A stretch of 64,000 nt of DNA from Porodaedalea pini (GCA_002794775.1 NBAY01000064.1:1-64000), one strand, 5' to 3'. Counted from the stretch's first letter, positions 32,384 to 44,628 are shown. Numbers and translations are program-made. Notes: generated by a model not told the origin, from the sequence alone.

Positions 32384-34813
32384 TCAGCGCCGAGACGCAA
32401 TCGAAGCCCGAGCTGCTTTGCGTTCGATGTCGCGCGCCCGCCGACACGCGCTTGCGATTGCTCTCATCCAAACCTGGCATTCCTTCGGTGAAACTGTTTT
32501 GAACGCCATTGCTTCGCCTCCGCGAGGGTAGGCAAAGACGAGCTGAAACCCAAGTTCGTCTGAAGTTTATAGTAAGTACGTGAATAGGTTGAACGAGGGT
32601 TCATAATGCAGACAGACCTTTTCCAGGAAGGTCTTTGACTTCAACTTGGTTGAGTTGAATTGGCTAAAACATCCGCTCGGCCTAGTTCATGCATTGCGAA
32701 GACGTGGGCAGTACTCACCATTTTGTATAGACGGTTGACGCCTTCATCCGTCAATATGATCATGTCATTGCACAAGAATGCGCGTAGCTTTCTTCCGCTC
32801 TTATACTTTGCTAGCGTGCCTTCCTTGATCAGTTTCCGCGGGCCCATGTAACTCGTGCACTTGGCTAGATCGAGTCGTCTGTTGAACGAATCCGAATTAA
32901 CTTTGCTCACACCTCCGCTTTAGGACTCGCTCACCCTTGGCCCACGTAGAGATTTCTTGAGACGGCTTCCAAACGTGCCCGGCCCTCCTGTTCTCGGATA
33001 GCTTCGTTGATGTAGTTCAAGACACGCTCAACGGATTCCAGTGCAGAGTTGATCTGCTTGCATTCTGCTTCTCCCTCGCTATGGTTAAGGACCTGATCAT
33101 ACAGAACTCAATCGGTGAAGTTGAATCTTAGGAAGCATAAGACCGTACCTGACGTATTAACAAAGGGTAACGCGTTATTCGTTGCACTTCATAGCATTGT
33201 TAGAGCCCGAATAAAGCAGCTATCGTCCGCATTACTCACTTGGTGCGAGTAGATAGCTCGACAGATCGAGATTTCTGACAGCAGGATCTTCTCGGAGTCG
33301 CTGTTTGAATATTTAATACATCTTCGACAGTATAGGAATGCAAAAGCAGACCTTCAGATGAGCAGCAACATCTGGTCGATTATCACGAATAGTTTGGAGA
33401 ATTTTAATGGCATAGGATTGATTGATGCAGTAATCCTGGAAAACAGGGATTAGAGAACGAAGAGTTGGCTAAACTAAACAGACATACCGCGTACACGCCC
33501 ATGCTGACCATATGACGGTCAAGCAAGTCACCTATAGTGTCGATATATAAGCGACATTCCTTCTGTCGCTCTTCGAGAGAACTCAGGAAGGTCTGTTGAA
33601 GTATAAGTAAACTGGCGACGCAGTCAGCCATACGACGTACAGTATTGACGAGGAGAAGGTCCTCGATATTCGCGAATACGACCGTAATCTCCTTCTCACT
33701 GAGCAAGGAGATCATGCTCGAATAGAACACCTCAACATCCAAAGTCAGACTTACGGAGTGGAATGGACTAAGTTGAACTCACCTCTACGATAAGCTGAAG
33801 ATCCCTGACATATGCAGCTTCCGTGTTGATCAATTCAAAGATGGCCTAGACGTAAATTCAGAAAGGAAAATAAAGTATTCGAAAAATGGATACTCACCTC
33901 TTGCCTTTTTCGCTCTAAAGGAGGAATGCCTTCGAGAGCATCTCTTCCAAGGAGACTGGCCCAAGACTTACGCATTTCATGAACAACAGAAAAAATCTAA
34001 CCGAGCTTAGTTTAAATACTGTACTTACCGAACCGAATGCGGTGCCAGAGTCCGTGCTGGGGCTATCCATAGTGCTAGTAGAGCTCATGATAGGTCCCGA
34101 TATTTGTAGGCGCGGGCGTTCTGACTCATTATCGGGTGTCTTACTCCGTGATAGGAATTTAAAGATGTGAGAATGGTTTCGACTGTCCGAACCTTCCTTT
34201 GAAGGAGTCGCCGAGAGCGAAGGCGGAAGCCCAGGCGAGGGCGGCCCGGTATCGACCGAAGACATGGATAGCCTATAGTTCTTGGAGTGCCGAAACGCCT
34301 CGTAACGCTCGAAAGCATCATCGACGTGCAGTACCGAGCTCGGTGTTGAAGGCAGATCCTTATCCGATGGCAGAGAGGGTAAAGAAGTAACCGACAGCCT
34401 ATTCGGTGCCTCCGGAGGCGTGCGGCGGCGACGTGCGGCGGTCGACCGCCGACGTGCTGGCCTGCGCGCATCATTCTCAATAGTGTCAGTACTAGCATTC
34501 TTCACTAGAAGTCCCGCTGCTTCAAGCACGCGCTGGCGCTCCAGCTCACGTGCCTCGTGTTCTTTCTTTTTCTCCTCGTCACTGCGTTCAACAGCCTCTG
34601 CAGCCTCTGACTCCGACTCCGAAGACTCGAAAGAATGGTACTCTTCACCGTCCGAGCCTTCATCGTCCGAGCTATCGTGCAGATCGATAGGCAGTCGCAT
34701 GGTTGAAGGCGAGTCTTTGTGTACGTGCTGGTGGGATGAAGCGGCGTGAGCCGTTGTCGCGTCTTCTGAGCCGACTTCTATATCAATTATGGATCTAGGG
34801 CCATTGCTTCCGC
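32384..34813 (-). CDS. RhoGEF (DH-PH) region: 3' half of intersectin long form, or a separate RhoGEF gene
   Basis: Twelve exons read in frame: 34813-34029, 33966-33898, 33845-33783, 33730-33641, 33592-33488, 33435-33352, 33300-33240, 33186-33149, 33092-32935, 32878-32719, 32663-32618 and 32559-32384. A disordered acidic and Arg-rich part comes first. Next is a DH domain (AIFELINTEAAYVRDLQLIV, NTTFLSSLEERQKECRLYI, MQRITRYPLLIRQ), then a PH domain (LIKEGTLAKYKSGRKLRAFL, CNDMIILTDEGVNRLYKM). DH-PH proteins load GTP on Rho-family GTPases. As a separate gene it could start at ATG 34700 (573 residues). However, an intron from 34989 to 34814 would join it in frame to the intersectin gene just upstream, giving 1944 residues, the domain order known for Cryptococcus Cin1. 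I favour the joined long form. Confidence 0.85.
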
Positions 34814-34984
34814 CTTCACGCGTATGCACAAACGAGAACAGCACGGATAGATTGGCATAGATTTTATTATTGTTGGTTCGTCATACATGCGAAAAAAGAA
34901 CGGAAGAAATAACTTCAGTCTATTGCCACCGACATAAGCAGAAAAGGAATGACTCAAGAGGAAGAGTCTAAATTAGCGTGATGA

Positions 34985-37900
34985 CTAACCCTCAACGACT
35001 TCCAGGTAGGCAGCGGGTACGATGAATATAACTCCTCCTTGCTCAGTTTTCCACCAATCTGCTTCGCTGCGGTCGACGATCGTGAGCGTATCGCCCTCAA
35101 CGAAGGGGAGCTCGTCAGCATTTCCTCCAGAATACGAGTAAAGAGCTTTTGCTTTCACTACAAAGTCGAGTTTAGTATGAGTTGTAAACGGCAATAATAC
35201 GATGGACCCACCGTTTTCCAGTTCCTGCACGTAAGTACTCGGGAAGAACCCTGATTTGCCACCCTTCACCGTCACACCATACCACCAGGCACCTCCGGAC
35301 TTTGAAGGATTGGCAGTCACAACAATGTTTTCCGCAAAAGCTAAGGACGAAATCTTATGAATTTCCCTTACCAAATAAAACCTGGCTGAGTCCACTTACA
35401 GAGATCCTCAGGCCTCTGTCCATCGTACGGGTATAAAGTACGGACGCGATATTCTAGTGAATAATGCTGTTCAGTCTCAATTCATAGACGCTAAAAGCAG
35501 AATCTAATACCCTTCGATTTGTCGACGTCCTGCAAAGGATCGGCACTTTCATCTGCGGGAGCCTCCTGGACCTGGATTGATGGGATAGCAGCAGACTGCT
35601 CCGGCTCCTCTTCTTCCTTTTCCTCAATTGTTGCCGGAAGAGGCGATACGGCTCCCTCGTCCGCCGCCAGCCCAGCATACCAGTCCACAGATTGTCTGTA
35701 GCTCGATCGAGTATCTGCATCCTGGTTCAGTGGCACAGACGCGGGTTCTGGCGCAGGAGGAGATGGTGGGCGAGGTGCGGCATTGATATGCGGAGGTGGC
35801 GCTGTATCACCGAGTACCTGGCCCGTAACGGCAGCTGCACTGCGGTCGTTCGTGACCGCCTTCTTCAGACGAGCGCCCGCGACAATTGAGCTCAAAAGCG
35901 CACTTCGATCGCCACCAGCTGCAGGCGACGCTGCGACCGGCGCTGCAGGCGCAGGCGGTGGTATCGGGGCAGCAGGTGCGGGAGGCGGAGGAGGCGCAGC
36001 CGGCGTGCTTGGCGACACAGGGGCGGTCACGGACCCCATCGCTGGAGCAGGCGGTGGTGCCGGCGGTGCTGGTGCAGGAGGCGCAGACATTGGTGCAGGC
36101 GTCTGCGGATGAGAGCCCGCCGCCGACTGGGGACGAGTACCACCTCCGAAGAGCTGCTGTGCCAGCATATCGCGCGCGTTACGAGAGCTCGAGATTTCGT
36201 CATCACTGCTGTCCTCATCCTCAATCTCGCGCGCATCACCCCAGTCGTCGTCGTCTTGTGGCGCTGTGTTATAATTGGTCCGTATCGCAGGCGGCGCAGG
36301 ACTTCGCGAGATAGGCGGCGAAACCGCCGGCGGAGGTGGAGCTACGGGCGCCTGAGGTGGCTTAAAGAAAGGGTTCGTACCACCGGTCGAGGTCGGAGGA
36401 GTCGGTGTCGCGGCCGAGCCATTCCCTTGGTTCATAAGTTTGCTGAACGGATTTGTCCTGGGCTTCTCGCCTGTCGAAGACGCCGAAACAGGCGCGGGCG
36501 GTGACATCAGGCTGGGCGACGGGAGGGCCGGGGCTGGAGGCGCTGCGGGAGGCGGAGGTGGGGGAGCTGGAGCAGGCGGAGCTGGAGCAGGAGGCACTTG
36601 GACCGGAGTACTTGGTGCTGAGCTCTGCTTCGCCGAGCCTGACAGGAACTCTTTTCTCCGGTTCTGGTATTCCTCCTCTGCGCGGCGCATGTCCTCTTCC
36701 TCTTTCTCGAGTTGGCGAAGACGCTCCGCGCGTGCCTCACGTTGCTTTCTGAGGCGTTCCTCGCGCTCGCGCAGCATCTCTTCCTCCGGGTCGACCTCAG
36801 GGGCGGCGGGTGCCGCGGCCGGGGCCGCAACGGGAGTGGAGACAGGAGGAACCGGGGGAGGCGGGGCAGGAGACGCGACAGGCGCACGGGGCGCTTGACC
36901 TCTCTTCACGGGGGGCGGCGGAGCTGGAGCACGCTTATGCACAGGAGGCGGTGCCGACTTCGCAGCTGCAGCAGGAGGAGACTGTATAGCAGGTGCGACA
37001 GATGGCGTCGCAGGGCTAGGAGTTACTGCCCTTCCTTCCTTCAAAGCCTTCTCACTTTCGAGTCTCTCGCGTCGGGAGCGCTCGCGTTCTTCGAGTTCTC
37101 GCTCCGCCTGGCGCGCTTTCTCTTCTGCCTCCTTTTTTTCGCGCGCTAGGCGGTCCTCAACGCTCGTGTCGACGCTCGGCGACTCAGGCGCATCCCCGGG
37201 TGGGCCGGGTGTGACAACGCCAAGTGCGCGCATACGCTCCTGCACCCGGCGCTGCGCTTGCTCGCGGAGCTCCTCCTTCGTTAGGCTCCGAGTAGGCGCG
37301 GGCGATGCAGCGGGCTTCGGGGCTGGTGGTGGCTTGCTGATCGACGACGCGGGAGCTGCCGGTGGTGGGGGCGGCGGCGAGCGCACTGCTACTGCTGCTG
37401 GAGGACTGCGCGGGCGATCGCGGTCACGTCCGTAAGGCCTGTCTCGGTCGTAATCTCTGTCTCTGTCTCTATCCCTATCCCTTTCACGATCGAGATCCCA
37501 ATCTCTGTCCCGATCCCTATCATAGTCTCGATCCCTTGAACGCTCCCGATCGTACGATCCGCGCGAGTACCCGCCACCGTCGCGGTCGCGGTCATAACCC
37601 CGCTCATCATAGCGCCCGAACCGTTCATTGCGCCTATCTCTTTCGCGAGTCCACTCTCGCTTCTCGCGTTCGCGGCGGCGTTCTCTATCTTCCTGCTTCC
37701 TCTGGACTTCAGGTATACGCTCATGCATCATGTGCAATAAGTCGCGCTCGAGCTTCCTGCGCTCTTCGTCTTTTGCGGTGGAGCGTGGTCCGCGAGAGAC
37801 GTATTCGAGGTCCTCCTGGATGCGTTTCACGCGGTAACGCAGATCCTCCATTTCGCGCTCGAGCTCCTCATCCTCACGCGTACGGTTATTAATTTCTTCT

Positions 37901-39207
37901 GCACTGCGATCAAGCATCTTTGCGGTGTTTTCAAGGGTGCGACGCATGCTTTCGAGGTCGTCCGAAGGTGATTCATTGCCAACACGCACGTTTCGCCGGT
38001 CGATATGCCGAGAACGACTCTGATAGTAAGACCCCGAGTCATTGTCATCCGTATGCTTATACACAGTCGCATCTTTCCGTCCTCCAGCACCTGGTGCGCT
38101 TGAGTCGTTGAAAGAGCGCACCTTACCGCGCGAGATTGCGTCAGTACTACCCGCCGACGCGGGGCGCGACGTGTCGTGTTTGAGAATATCCTTGAGGAAA
38201 TTGACGGATGTGTCGAGGTCGCGAGAGGACGGGGGTACGAGCTCTGGTGGGAGCTGATCGGGGACCTCCATTCCATTGAGTTCTGTAACGAGTTAAACCA
38301 AAGGCGTAGATCGCTAGAGAGATGACTCACTTCTGTAAATCAGACCCATGGCGACGTGAAACTCAGCAAGGTTCAATTTGCCTCTGTTATCCGCGTCGGC
38401 AAGAGCCCATATCTTTGCCAACGTGTTTTTATCCAATCCGCTCTGCCCGAATACCTCAAGTGCCATCTGGCCGCTAATAAACCCCGTGCCCTGAGCATCC
38501 CACGCGCGGAAAATCTGATCGTAGTTTTTCTTCTCGGCTTTCGTGAGCGTCCATGCCATGTTCGGCGTGGTTGATTCCTGATTGTACTGCTGGATGGTTT
38601 GCTGCAGGGAAGTGCCAGGCTGACCGCTGGGCACGCCCGCGAACTGCGGCACGCCACCTGAGTATGGCATGGCTGGATTGGCTGGCATGAAAGTGCTTGA
38701 CATCATCTGCAGCCGAGGGTCGACGTAGCCAGTAACTTGGGGAACGAGCGGAGAGGCACCAGGAAATCCAGTCATCTGGGGAGCAAGGCCCGAACCACCG
38801 CTGAACGCCGGTGACGGGTTCAAAAAGCTACGCTGGGGAGGTGGTGGCGGAGGTGGTCGGAGCTGTTGTTGCTGGCCGCCTCCGAAACCGCTTGAAGTGT
38901 TCATAGGTCCAAATCCCGACCCACCAAAGCTTCCGGGCAAAGGCGGTACAGGCGGCACCTGCTGCGACTGCTGCTGGAACCCTCCACCTCCCGGTTGAAA
39001 TCCAGTCGGCTGTGGCTGCATACCGCCCATCCCTGGGAAGCCCGTTTGCTGGGACTGTTGAAAGGGTGGTCGTTGTCCAGGAAATCCGGTAGGCTGCGGA
39101 GCAAGTCCTCCACCAAAACCCTGTTGAAACTGACCAGTGCCACCTTGGAATCCTGTCTGCATCGGATATTGGAAGCCAGGCTGGCCTGTGCCCCATTGCT
39201 GGGCCAT
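34985..39207 (-). CDS. Intersectin/PAN1-type endocytic scaffold (EH, WH2, two SH3), short form
   Basis: Exons 39207-38331, 38282-35511, 35453-35400, 35340-35212 and 35157-34985 give 1334 residues ending LEVVEG. This scaffold links actin-driven endocytosis to the plasma membrane. After a Gln/Gly/Pro-rich N-terminus, one EH domain ([20 protein letters not shown] to [20 protein letters not shown]) lies near residues 210-310. A coiled-coil follows, with an Arg/Asp-rich tract and long proline runs. A WH2 motif ([17 protein letters not shown]) lies near residue 1130. Two SH3 domains come last: [15 protein letters not shown] with WW, preceded by [17 protein letters not shown] with AWWYG. The stop TAG at 34985 lies inside a GTTAGT splice donor, so splicing there would extend the protein into the DH-PH exons. 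ATG 39207 is chosen because upstream codons lack a family match. Confidence 0.9.
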
Positions 39208-39514
39208 TTTTTGGAAGAACGACGCAGTACTCAGTGAAAGATGAAAGTTAAGAGTTGGTGAGGATGACGCGACGGTGTACGGGTCAGGCATCACAGAGGC
39301 TATCCGTGGGAGCAGAAAGCCGTATATGTATAAAATGATCATGAACCTTACATCAAAATTTATCGTTCCTCTACCGACTACGATCAGCAAAATAAATACA
39401 CATGAAACTACCACTCTGAGTGTACTGAAACATTCTCGAAATCAATGTCTTACTTATTCATAGTACTGTCGTTTCGATTCTCTTGAGGTCGCCGGTAAAT
39501 GACTTATGAAATAG
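39208..39514. other. Intersectin promoter and F-box 3' flank region
   Basis: Short spacer of about 300 bases downstream in map order of the intersectin start. It presumably contains the intersectin promoter and the upstream F-box gene's 3' end, since the F-box stop is at 39515 on the same strand. No further feature is seen. Confidence 0.4.
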
Positions 39515-41215
39515 CTATAAATAAATAACTTCAGATAATACAGTCATGCGTTCAGGCAGACATGACTTACGCTTGCTTGTTGAATCTTCGAGCCTCAAAA
39601 CAAAGTCAAACTGTCGGGATAAGGAGGTTTCTTCTGGAGAATGCACAGTCGTCATGCTCGGAACGCCCTTCCTGGGACGAGCGAGACATCTGGATGGCAT
39701 TTGCTTCTTTATCTCCGAGTCTGAGTAGGGAACATGAGCGTAACTGTTCGATCGAACAGGGGTTCCTGGCGGTAACATTAAGATCCGCTTCGCAGATGTT
39801 TTGACCCGTTTGTCTCTCATCGTCGCTTCAAGGTATTCTCCTGACTTTATCTCATCGCCGTTGCAATCAAGGAATTGTATTCCCTTGCATTTAAATTTTG
39901 CAATGGGAGAACGACTTCCATAAGTGCTGCCCTTAATCCGCGTCATGTTGAGTGACAGCCCTTTAGCCAGGAGCTGGACCGTTTTCAGCGCCGGAAATGC
40001 GTTCCGCTCTGAGTCGGCACGGTCGCAAGTGACATTCTCACAGATAACGAGAACACGTGCGAAGGCACCATCTGGGTAGCACATCCAGCCGCGAAAGCTG
40101 GCATACGGCTTGTACACCATGAGGTATTCGAGTTCGTGCTTATATTCTCCGAGAATCCCGATATACGATAGGTTGCTCATGGGGTGCCTCCGCGAAGCAA
40201 GGAGACTTGTGTCTGAAGAAGAGAGCGTGAACTCGCGAAGGTTTGGCATCGCGTCCAACTTGATGGGTATCTTTGCAGAATAGCACATGAAAGCGTGGAT
40301 TTGTTGGCCGTGCATCGCGAAGAACTCGTCCGCCAATGGTACAAGCCCCGCATTCTGGAAATTCACCTCGCCATCCATTTCGGCAATGAACGTACGAAGC
40401 GATGGGAGACGAACACCTCGAAGTGCTGGAAGAAGGATATTGATTGCGCCTTTCAAGGTATGAAGGTGAGGCAGCTCCTCAACGGAAATCGTGAACGGAG
40501 CGCGGAAAAGAGCAACACACGAGACGTCCAAGACTCGAAGTCTGACAGCAAGGTCGCAGAAAGATGGTGTTGATTTGATCTTGGGCGCAAAACGCCAGCT
40601 CAGGGCTTGAAGGGACGGGCACGACTTGGCCACAATATCTCCAAAGGGATGGCCATCCTCTACCAGCTCATGACCTACTGACACAGTAAGGTGCGTCAGA
40701 CCCGTGCAGGCACGAAGGACGGAGCCTGCAACCTCGTAATCAGACGTGCATTGCCTTCTTTGTGCTGGATATTTCGCTCTAAGTCGCTGGTCCTGCGACG
40801 TCCAGTCTGCCGCCTTTTCGGGCTCCTCCAGAAGGATGAGGTCCATTCTACGCGTATAGCGTTCCACGGTGTCGCGGAACTCAAAGGATCGCGTAAGGTT
40901 GTCATTGAAGGCATGTAACTGGAGACCACTACCGATACGCACGAAAGCATAAAGAAGATCTTTTAATAGCGAGTTGAAAAGCTTTGAGACCAGGCTGAGA
41001 GAATGCTTTGTGGCAATCTGAGAGTAGTCATGCGCAGGAGAAAGATTTCGAGCACGTCCGTCTGAACATTGGGCATAGAAAGGGTGCGATGGACTTCGAT
41101 AATCTGCACGAACACCATGGTCGGTAGTCACGTCCATGAAGGCGAATTCAGAGAAAATGTGCAGTAAGATCTCATTGGGAAACTGAGGAGGGTTCCTTTT
41201 GCAAGAGAGTTTCAT
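39515..41215 (-). CDS. F-box-like protein
   Basis: A single exon of 566 residues starts at the only in-frame Met near the motif (MKLSCKRNPPQFPNEILLHI). PPQFPNEILLHIFSEFAFMD near residues 9-28 matches the start of an F-box, the Skp1-binding module that puts a substrate receptor into SCF ubiquitin ligases. The next 400 residues have scattered leucine-rich segments (LRACTGLTHLTVSVG, LRVLDVSCVALFRAPFTI) as in the large basidiomycete F-box families, but no regular LRR array. Substrate unknown. The coding frame stays open upstream to 41380, where no ATG occurs. It differs from the decayed F-box relic at 14.5 kb. Confidence 0.75.
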   Translation of the reverse strand: MKLSCKRNPPQFPNEILLHIFSEFAFMDVTTDHGVRADYRSPSHPFYAQCSDGRARNLSPAHDYSQIATKHSLSLVSKLFNSLLKDLLYAFVRIGSGLQLHAFNDNLTRSFEFRDTVERYTRRMDLILLEEPEKAADWTSQDQRLRAKYPAQRRQCTSDYEVAGSVLRACTGLTHLTVSVGHELVEDGHPFGDIVAKSCPSLQALSWRFAPKIKSTPSFCDLAVRLRVLDVSCVALFRAPFTISVEELPHLHTLKGAINILLPALRGVRLPSLRTFIAEMDGEVNFQNAGLVPLADEFFAMHGQQIHAFMCYSAKIPIKLDAMPNLREFTLSSSDTSLLASRRHPMSNLSYIGILGEYKHELEYLMVYKPYASFRGWMCYPDGAFARVLVICENVTCDRADSERNAFPALKTVQLLAKGLSLNMTRIKGSTYGSRSPIAKFKCKGIQFLDCNGDEIKSGEYLEATMRDKRVKTSAKRILMLPPGTPVRSNSYAHVPYSDSEIKKQMPSRCLARPRKGVPSMTTVHSPEETSLSRQFDFVLRLEDSTSKRKSCLPERMTVLSEVIYL

Positions 41216-41528
41216 TAAGAATGCAGCCAAGGAGTGGTTGAAAATGCGAAGCTTACGCCGAAGGTGGCTCAAACCGAGTGCCCAATATATACCAAATAAC
41301 CGAAAATCATCAGCCACGTGCGCAAGTACTATGACTCCGCAAGCCACAGCTAGTTGAGACTGGCCGTACGCGTGAAACAAACAAAAGGCTCAGTGTGACT
41401 CTGAACACCGTCCCCAAGTCATTGGTTCGAATTAGATAGTGGTTCGAATTTACAAATACACAGATTGCGGAGCGGTTGAGATTTTGACATAGCTGGCTGA
41501 GAGTTCATAGTCTCCTACCAGTAGTCTC
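41216..41528. other. F-box promoter and FG-GAP gene 3' end
   Basis: About 310 bases between two minus-strand genes; it should hold the F-box gene promoter. No distinct element was identified. Confidence 0.4.
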
Positions 41529-44182
41529 TCAAAGTGCGTCAAAATTGATGTGATGTGAGGCCCTTCTGCGCTCTATCTCGTCTGCTCGCTGTAAAAAAGG
41601 TCAGTTCACGCGATAAGATACTTAGCTCAAGGCAAGACATTTTACGTACCTTCTCATTCACATGCAGCACGAAAACGATTAACGCCAGCAGGATAACCGT
41701 CACGACAACAGTGAGTGTTACCCATGGAATCCATGCGCCGGGGCGGAGGTATAGCTCGCGTCGCCATGTTCCATCATCGCTGGTCGGCGGGTAGATCACG
41801 ACCTTCGAGTTCGGGATCACGCCCTCCATATTGATGAAGTGAGCCGAGGACTGCTTCGTCGAGCCGACGAAGAGGTTCTCTATGTAGTTGTTTGTACGGC
41901 CGAGACCAAAAAAAAGCGTATGGGGTGAGGAGGGACTGATATGCAGTTTGCGGGAGCTGAGCAACTAGGTTGATGTCAAAAGATGTCAGAGAAGACGCTA
42001 CATTAGAGGATCTATGAGCTTTTTTACCTTGAGCAGCTGACCGGCGACCATTGGTATCAAGGATAGTGTATTTATATGATGCGCCGGAGTAGCTAACGCC
42101 GAAAGGCTGATCATGAAATTTGTCAATATGAAGAATGACATGTAAATGGAAAACTCTTTTACGTGATAGCGTCCAGTTCCGTTGCGGGCTTTACACCATC
42201 CATTGTCGCAGGCTCCGTTCAACACTTCATGACGTTCTGTCAGCAGGAGAATTTCCAACACGCGTACATGACTCACCGATAGCTTTGAGGAAGAAAGCAT
42301 CAAAAAAGAAGTTATTTTGCACGAACAAGAAGGGGCCTTGACCCTGCTCGCCAGTCCTTTGGACCAAGATATCAAGAGTGCCCTATCACAGAAAGTCAAA
42401 TAAACTCATAAGTTCCCTCAGCACAACGCACATCTTCGTCTATATCCAGAAATGAGACACCACTGGCATCAACTACGCGGTTCAGAGCTTCCGCATCCTT
42501 GTCCACGACTTTCCACCCGACTCGTCCGCGGCCAGTAGCATCACACCCAGGAATGCGCCTCGCGCACGGAACGGAGAGTGCGAGTCGCGGCGTACGGTCA
42601 CTGGTTTCGCCAATACCGAGGAAGCCGCCGCGAGGAGTGGACGCGGTAATGAAAAGTAAGTCTGGAAACCCGTCGAGGTTTGCATCGCCAAGATGTATGG
42701 GAATAGGCACTGTCGGGGAGGAGCGGGTATCACGAACGAGCAGCGAACTCGATGGGAAGAGGTCCGTTAAAGGGAACCGCACGTATGCCTAACATCCGAA
42801 ACGTCAGTGGGCTTCAGTGTTGAGCACAGGCAAAAAAGATATACGTCATTATCCTCCCGTTCGCTCAGGTCGAAACGAAAGTCGGGGTCCGCAGCACATA
42901 ACTGCTCTGGCTGTCTGCAGACCTTCTTTCCATTGCGGATGCCTGAGCTCGTCGATAGCCCACAAAGAGGAAGCTGCTGATTGTAGGCGATGTGGATGTC
43001 ACATCCCGTACCGAGGCCCGTAGAGGTGGATACTGACGTGCACGTCATAAATACCATGTCAATCGTCCCGTCGCGGTCCATGTCAGCGAATGAAATCGCC
43101 TGAACCCCGGACGGCAGACGACCTAGTTGTGCAAGTGTAAAGCCTCCACTCTTGTCATTCCTCCAGATCTGGAAGTATTTGTTACTTGTGCCTTCTTCGT
43201 CACATACAAGGAACACGTCTACACGTAGAAAGTTAGTACTCCAGCGTTCATTCAGAGCGGCTAAGCACGTACCTGCCAAGCAGTCTCCGTCAAGGTCAGC
43301 AACAGCATTGCTATGAGGATTCGAAATGGAGCATGTCGCTCCGTTAAATGGTGCATCTACTCTGTGAAATGTCAGAATCACCAAGATAGTGCGAGAACGC
43401 AACATTTACACTGAGAACAAAGGCGTGTTTGGATCCGACTGGTTGTAAACATTGTTCCACACGCTTAAGGTGCTTGAACCGGGAAGTATCCCAAGAAGGT
43501 CGATGCTCAGGTCACCATTGGCGTCTAACGGTATGGGCTGAGCGGAGTTCGAGGAGGGAACAGATATTGGCGTAGATTCTGGGAGCATTGGATAGGTTGA
43601 GGGCGTATAAAGCAAGAAGAGTGCTCACCGAATCCGTGTCCTGGTGAACCCACGTATAACTCCATTTTGACTTCAGCAGGTGAGGAACCGCGGCCCATGA
43701 CGAGCAAGTCCAACGTGCCATCGTGGGTAAAGTCACCGGGTACGACGTTGTATATTTGCTCTGAGTGAGAAAACGATGCGGCGTCGCGGAAAATAAACGA
43801 ATCTGCGCCGCATCTTTAGCTAAACTGAGCAAACTAATCGTTGCACCAGACTCACGGTGGTCCCAAACGTGCACTGTTACTTTCCGGCCGCTAGCATCCA
43901 GAGTTACGATGTCTAGACTTCGACACAAAACAAACAGCACTTGTATAAGCATCTGGCTTGCACATCTCCAGCCAAGCCATACATAGCTCACAATTGGTCA
44001 CCGTCGAAGTCTCCGAACGCGACAGCACGCTCATCGTTGCCCAAGCCTAGCGAGCCCGCTTCCAGCAATGCATTTCCTTTAAATCTCTTCGAAGGAAACG
44101 GCCACAGATCAATGGAATGTGCAGAAGATATCAAAGAGAGAAGTAGCAGAGTCTTTCTGTTCTGTCGCTGCCAGGAGAGCAT
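41529..44182 (-). CDS. FG-GAP repeat membrane protein of the TIP/ITFG1 family (one homopolymer frame break)
   Basis: Twelve exons were traced: 44182-43992, 43917-43856, 43802-43629, 43578-43410, 43361-43273, 43218-42845, 42788-42432, 42382-42277, 42236-42163, 42106-42028, 41964-41650 and 41588-41529. A signal peptide (LLLLSLISSAHS) leads into integrin-alpha-like FG-GAP repeats with calcium-loop motifs (FGDFDGDQFLDIV, GDFTHDGTLDLLV, VADLDGDCLA, FADMDRDGTIDMV). Near the C-terminus are YIENLFVGS, a membrane helix (WVTLTVVVTVILLALIVFVL) and the family ending RRRASHHINFDAL. The animal homologue is T-cell immunomodulatory protein. All joins are in frame except one: a run of eight T (41907-41914) shifts TPYAFFGLGR by one base. 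With seven T the protein would be 682 residues. See findings. Confidence 0.9.
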
Positions 44183-44285
44183 ATCGTGGAAGGTGTCCAG
44201 AGAATGTCGAATGCCGAGGCGAGCTCACCGCGCTACATAACAGGGAGCGCTTAGTAATCCGGTCCATGCAAGGCTCCTTCAATCT
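44183..44285. promoter_or_regulatory. Proximal promoter of the FG-GAP gene
   Basis: Only 103 bases separate the ATG from the end of a MITE, so the element may provide or disrupt promoter sequence. No TATA box is evident. Confidence 0.4.
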
Positions 44286-44628
44286 ACAGGTGGTTCCGAA
44301 AAGTGTTCGTCACCCCCGTTTTCGGAATCGATCGACATACCCAAATGTGGAAGGTTAAGACGCTGATTAATACGCGTCGTCTGTCTTGTCCTTCACACAA
44401 AACCAGGCCAGAATAGTATGCACAGTTCCCTATTCCTCAAGTTTGCATACACACTGTAAAAATGACAACATCTTGTGTACAGGTAATGCAAAAAGTGCAA
44501 TAAAAACAATAAGAACAACACAAATGACATGCTTGATGAAGGTTTTCATTGGCATGTTTACCTTCTGAATTTGGGTATGTCGATCGATTCCGAAAACGGG
44601 GGTGACGAACACTTTTCGGAACCACCTG
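44286..44628. mobile_element. Tc1/mariner-like MITE, about 343 bp
   Basis: Two inverted arms of about 58 bp face each other: acaggtggttccgaaaagtg at the left (44286 on) and its reverse complement ending at 44628. The arms also share cacccccgttttcgg and atcgatcgacataccc. The interior is about 220 bp of AT-rich non-coding DNA. Inverted ends with CAGGTGGTTCCG and TA next to the left end suit a Tc1/mariner-superfamily derivative. No transposase is present, so it is non-autonomous. Confidence 0.85.

Noticed and set aside
35519..39237. Plus-strand Gly/Ala/Arg-rich frames opposite the intersectin gene
   Set aside because: They mirror the proline-rich repeats of the true minus-strand gene and lack independent start contexts.
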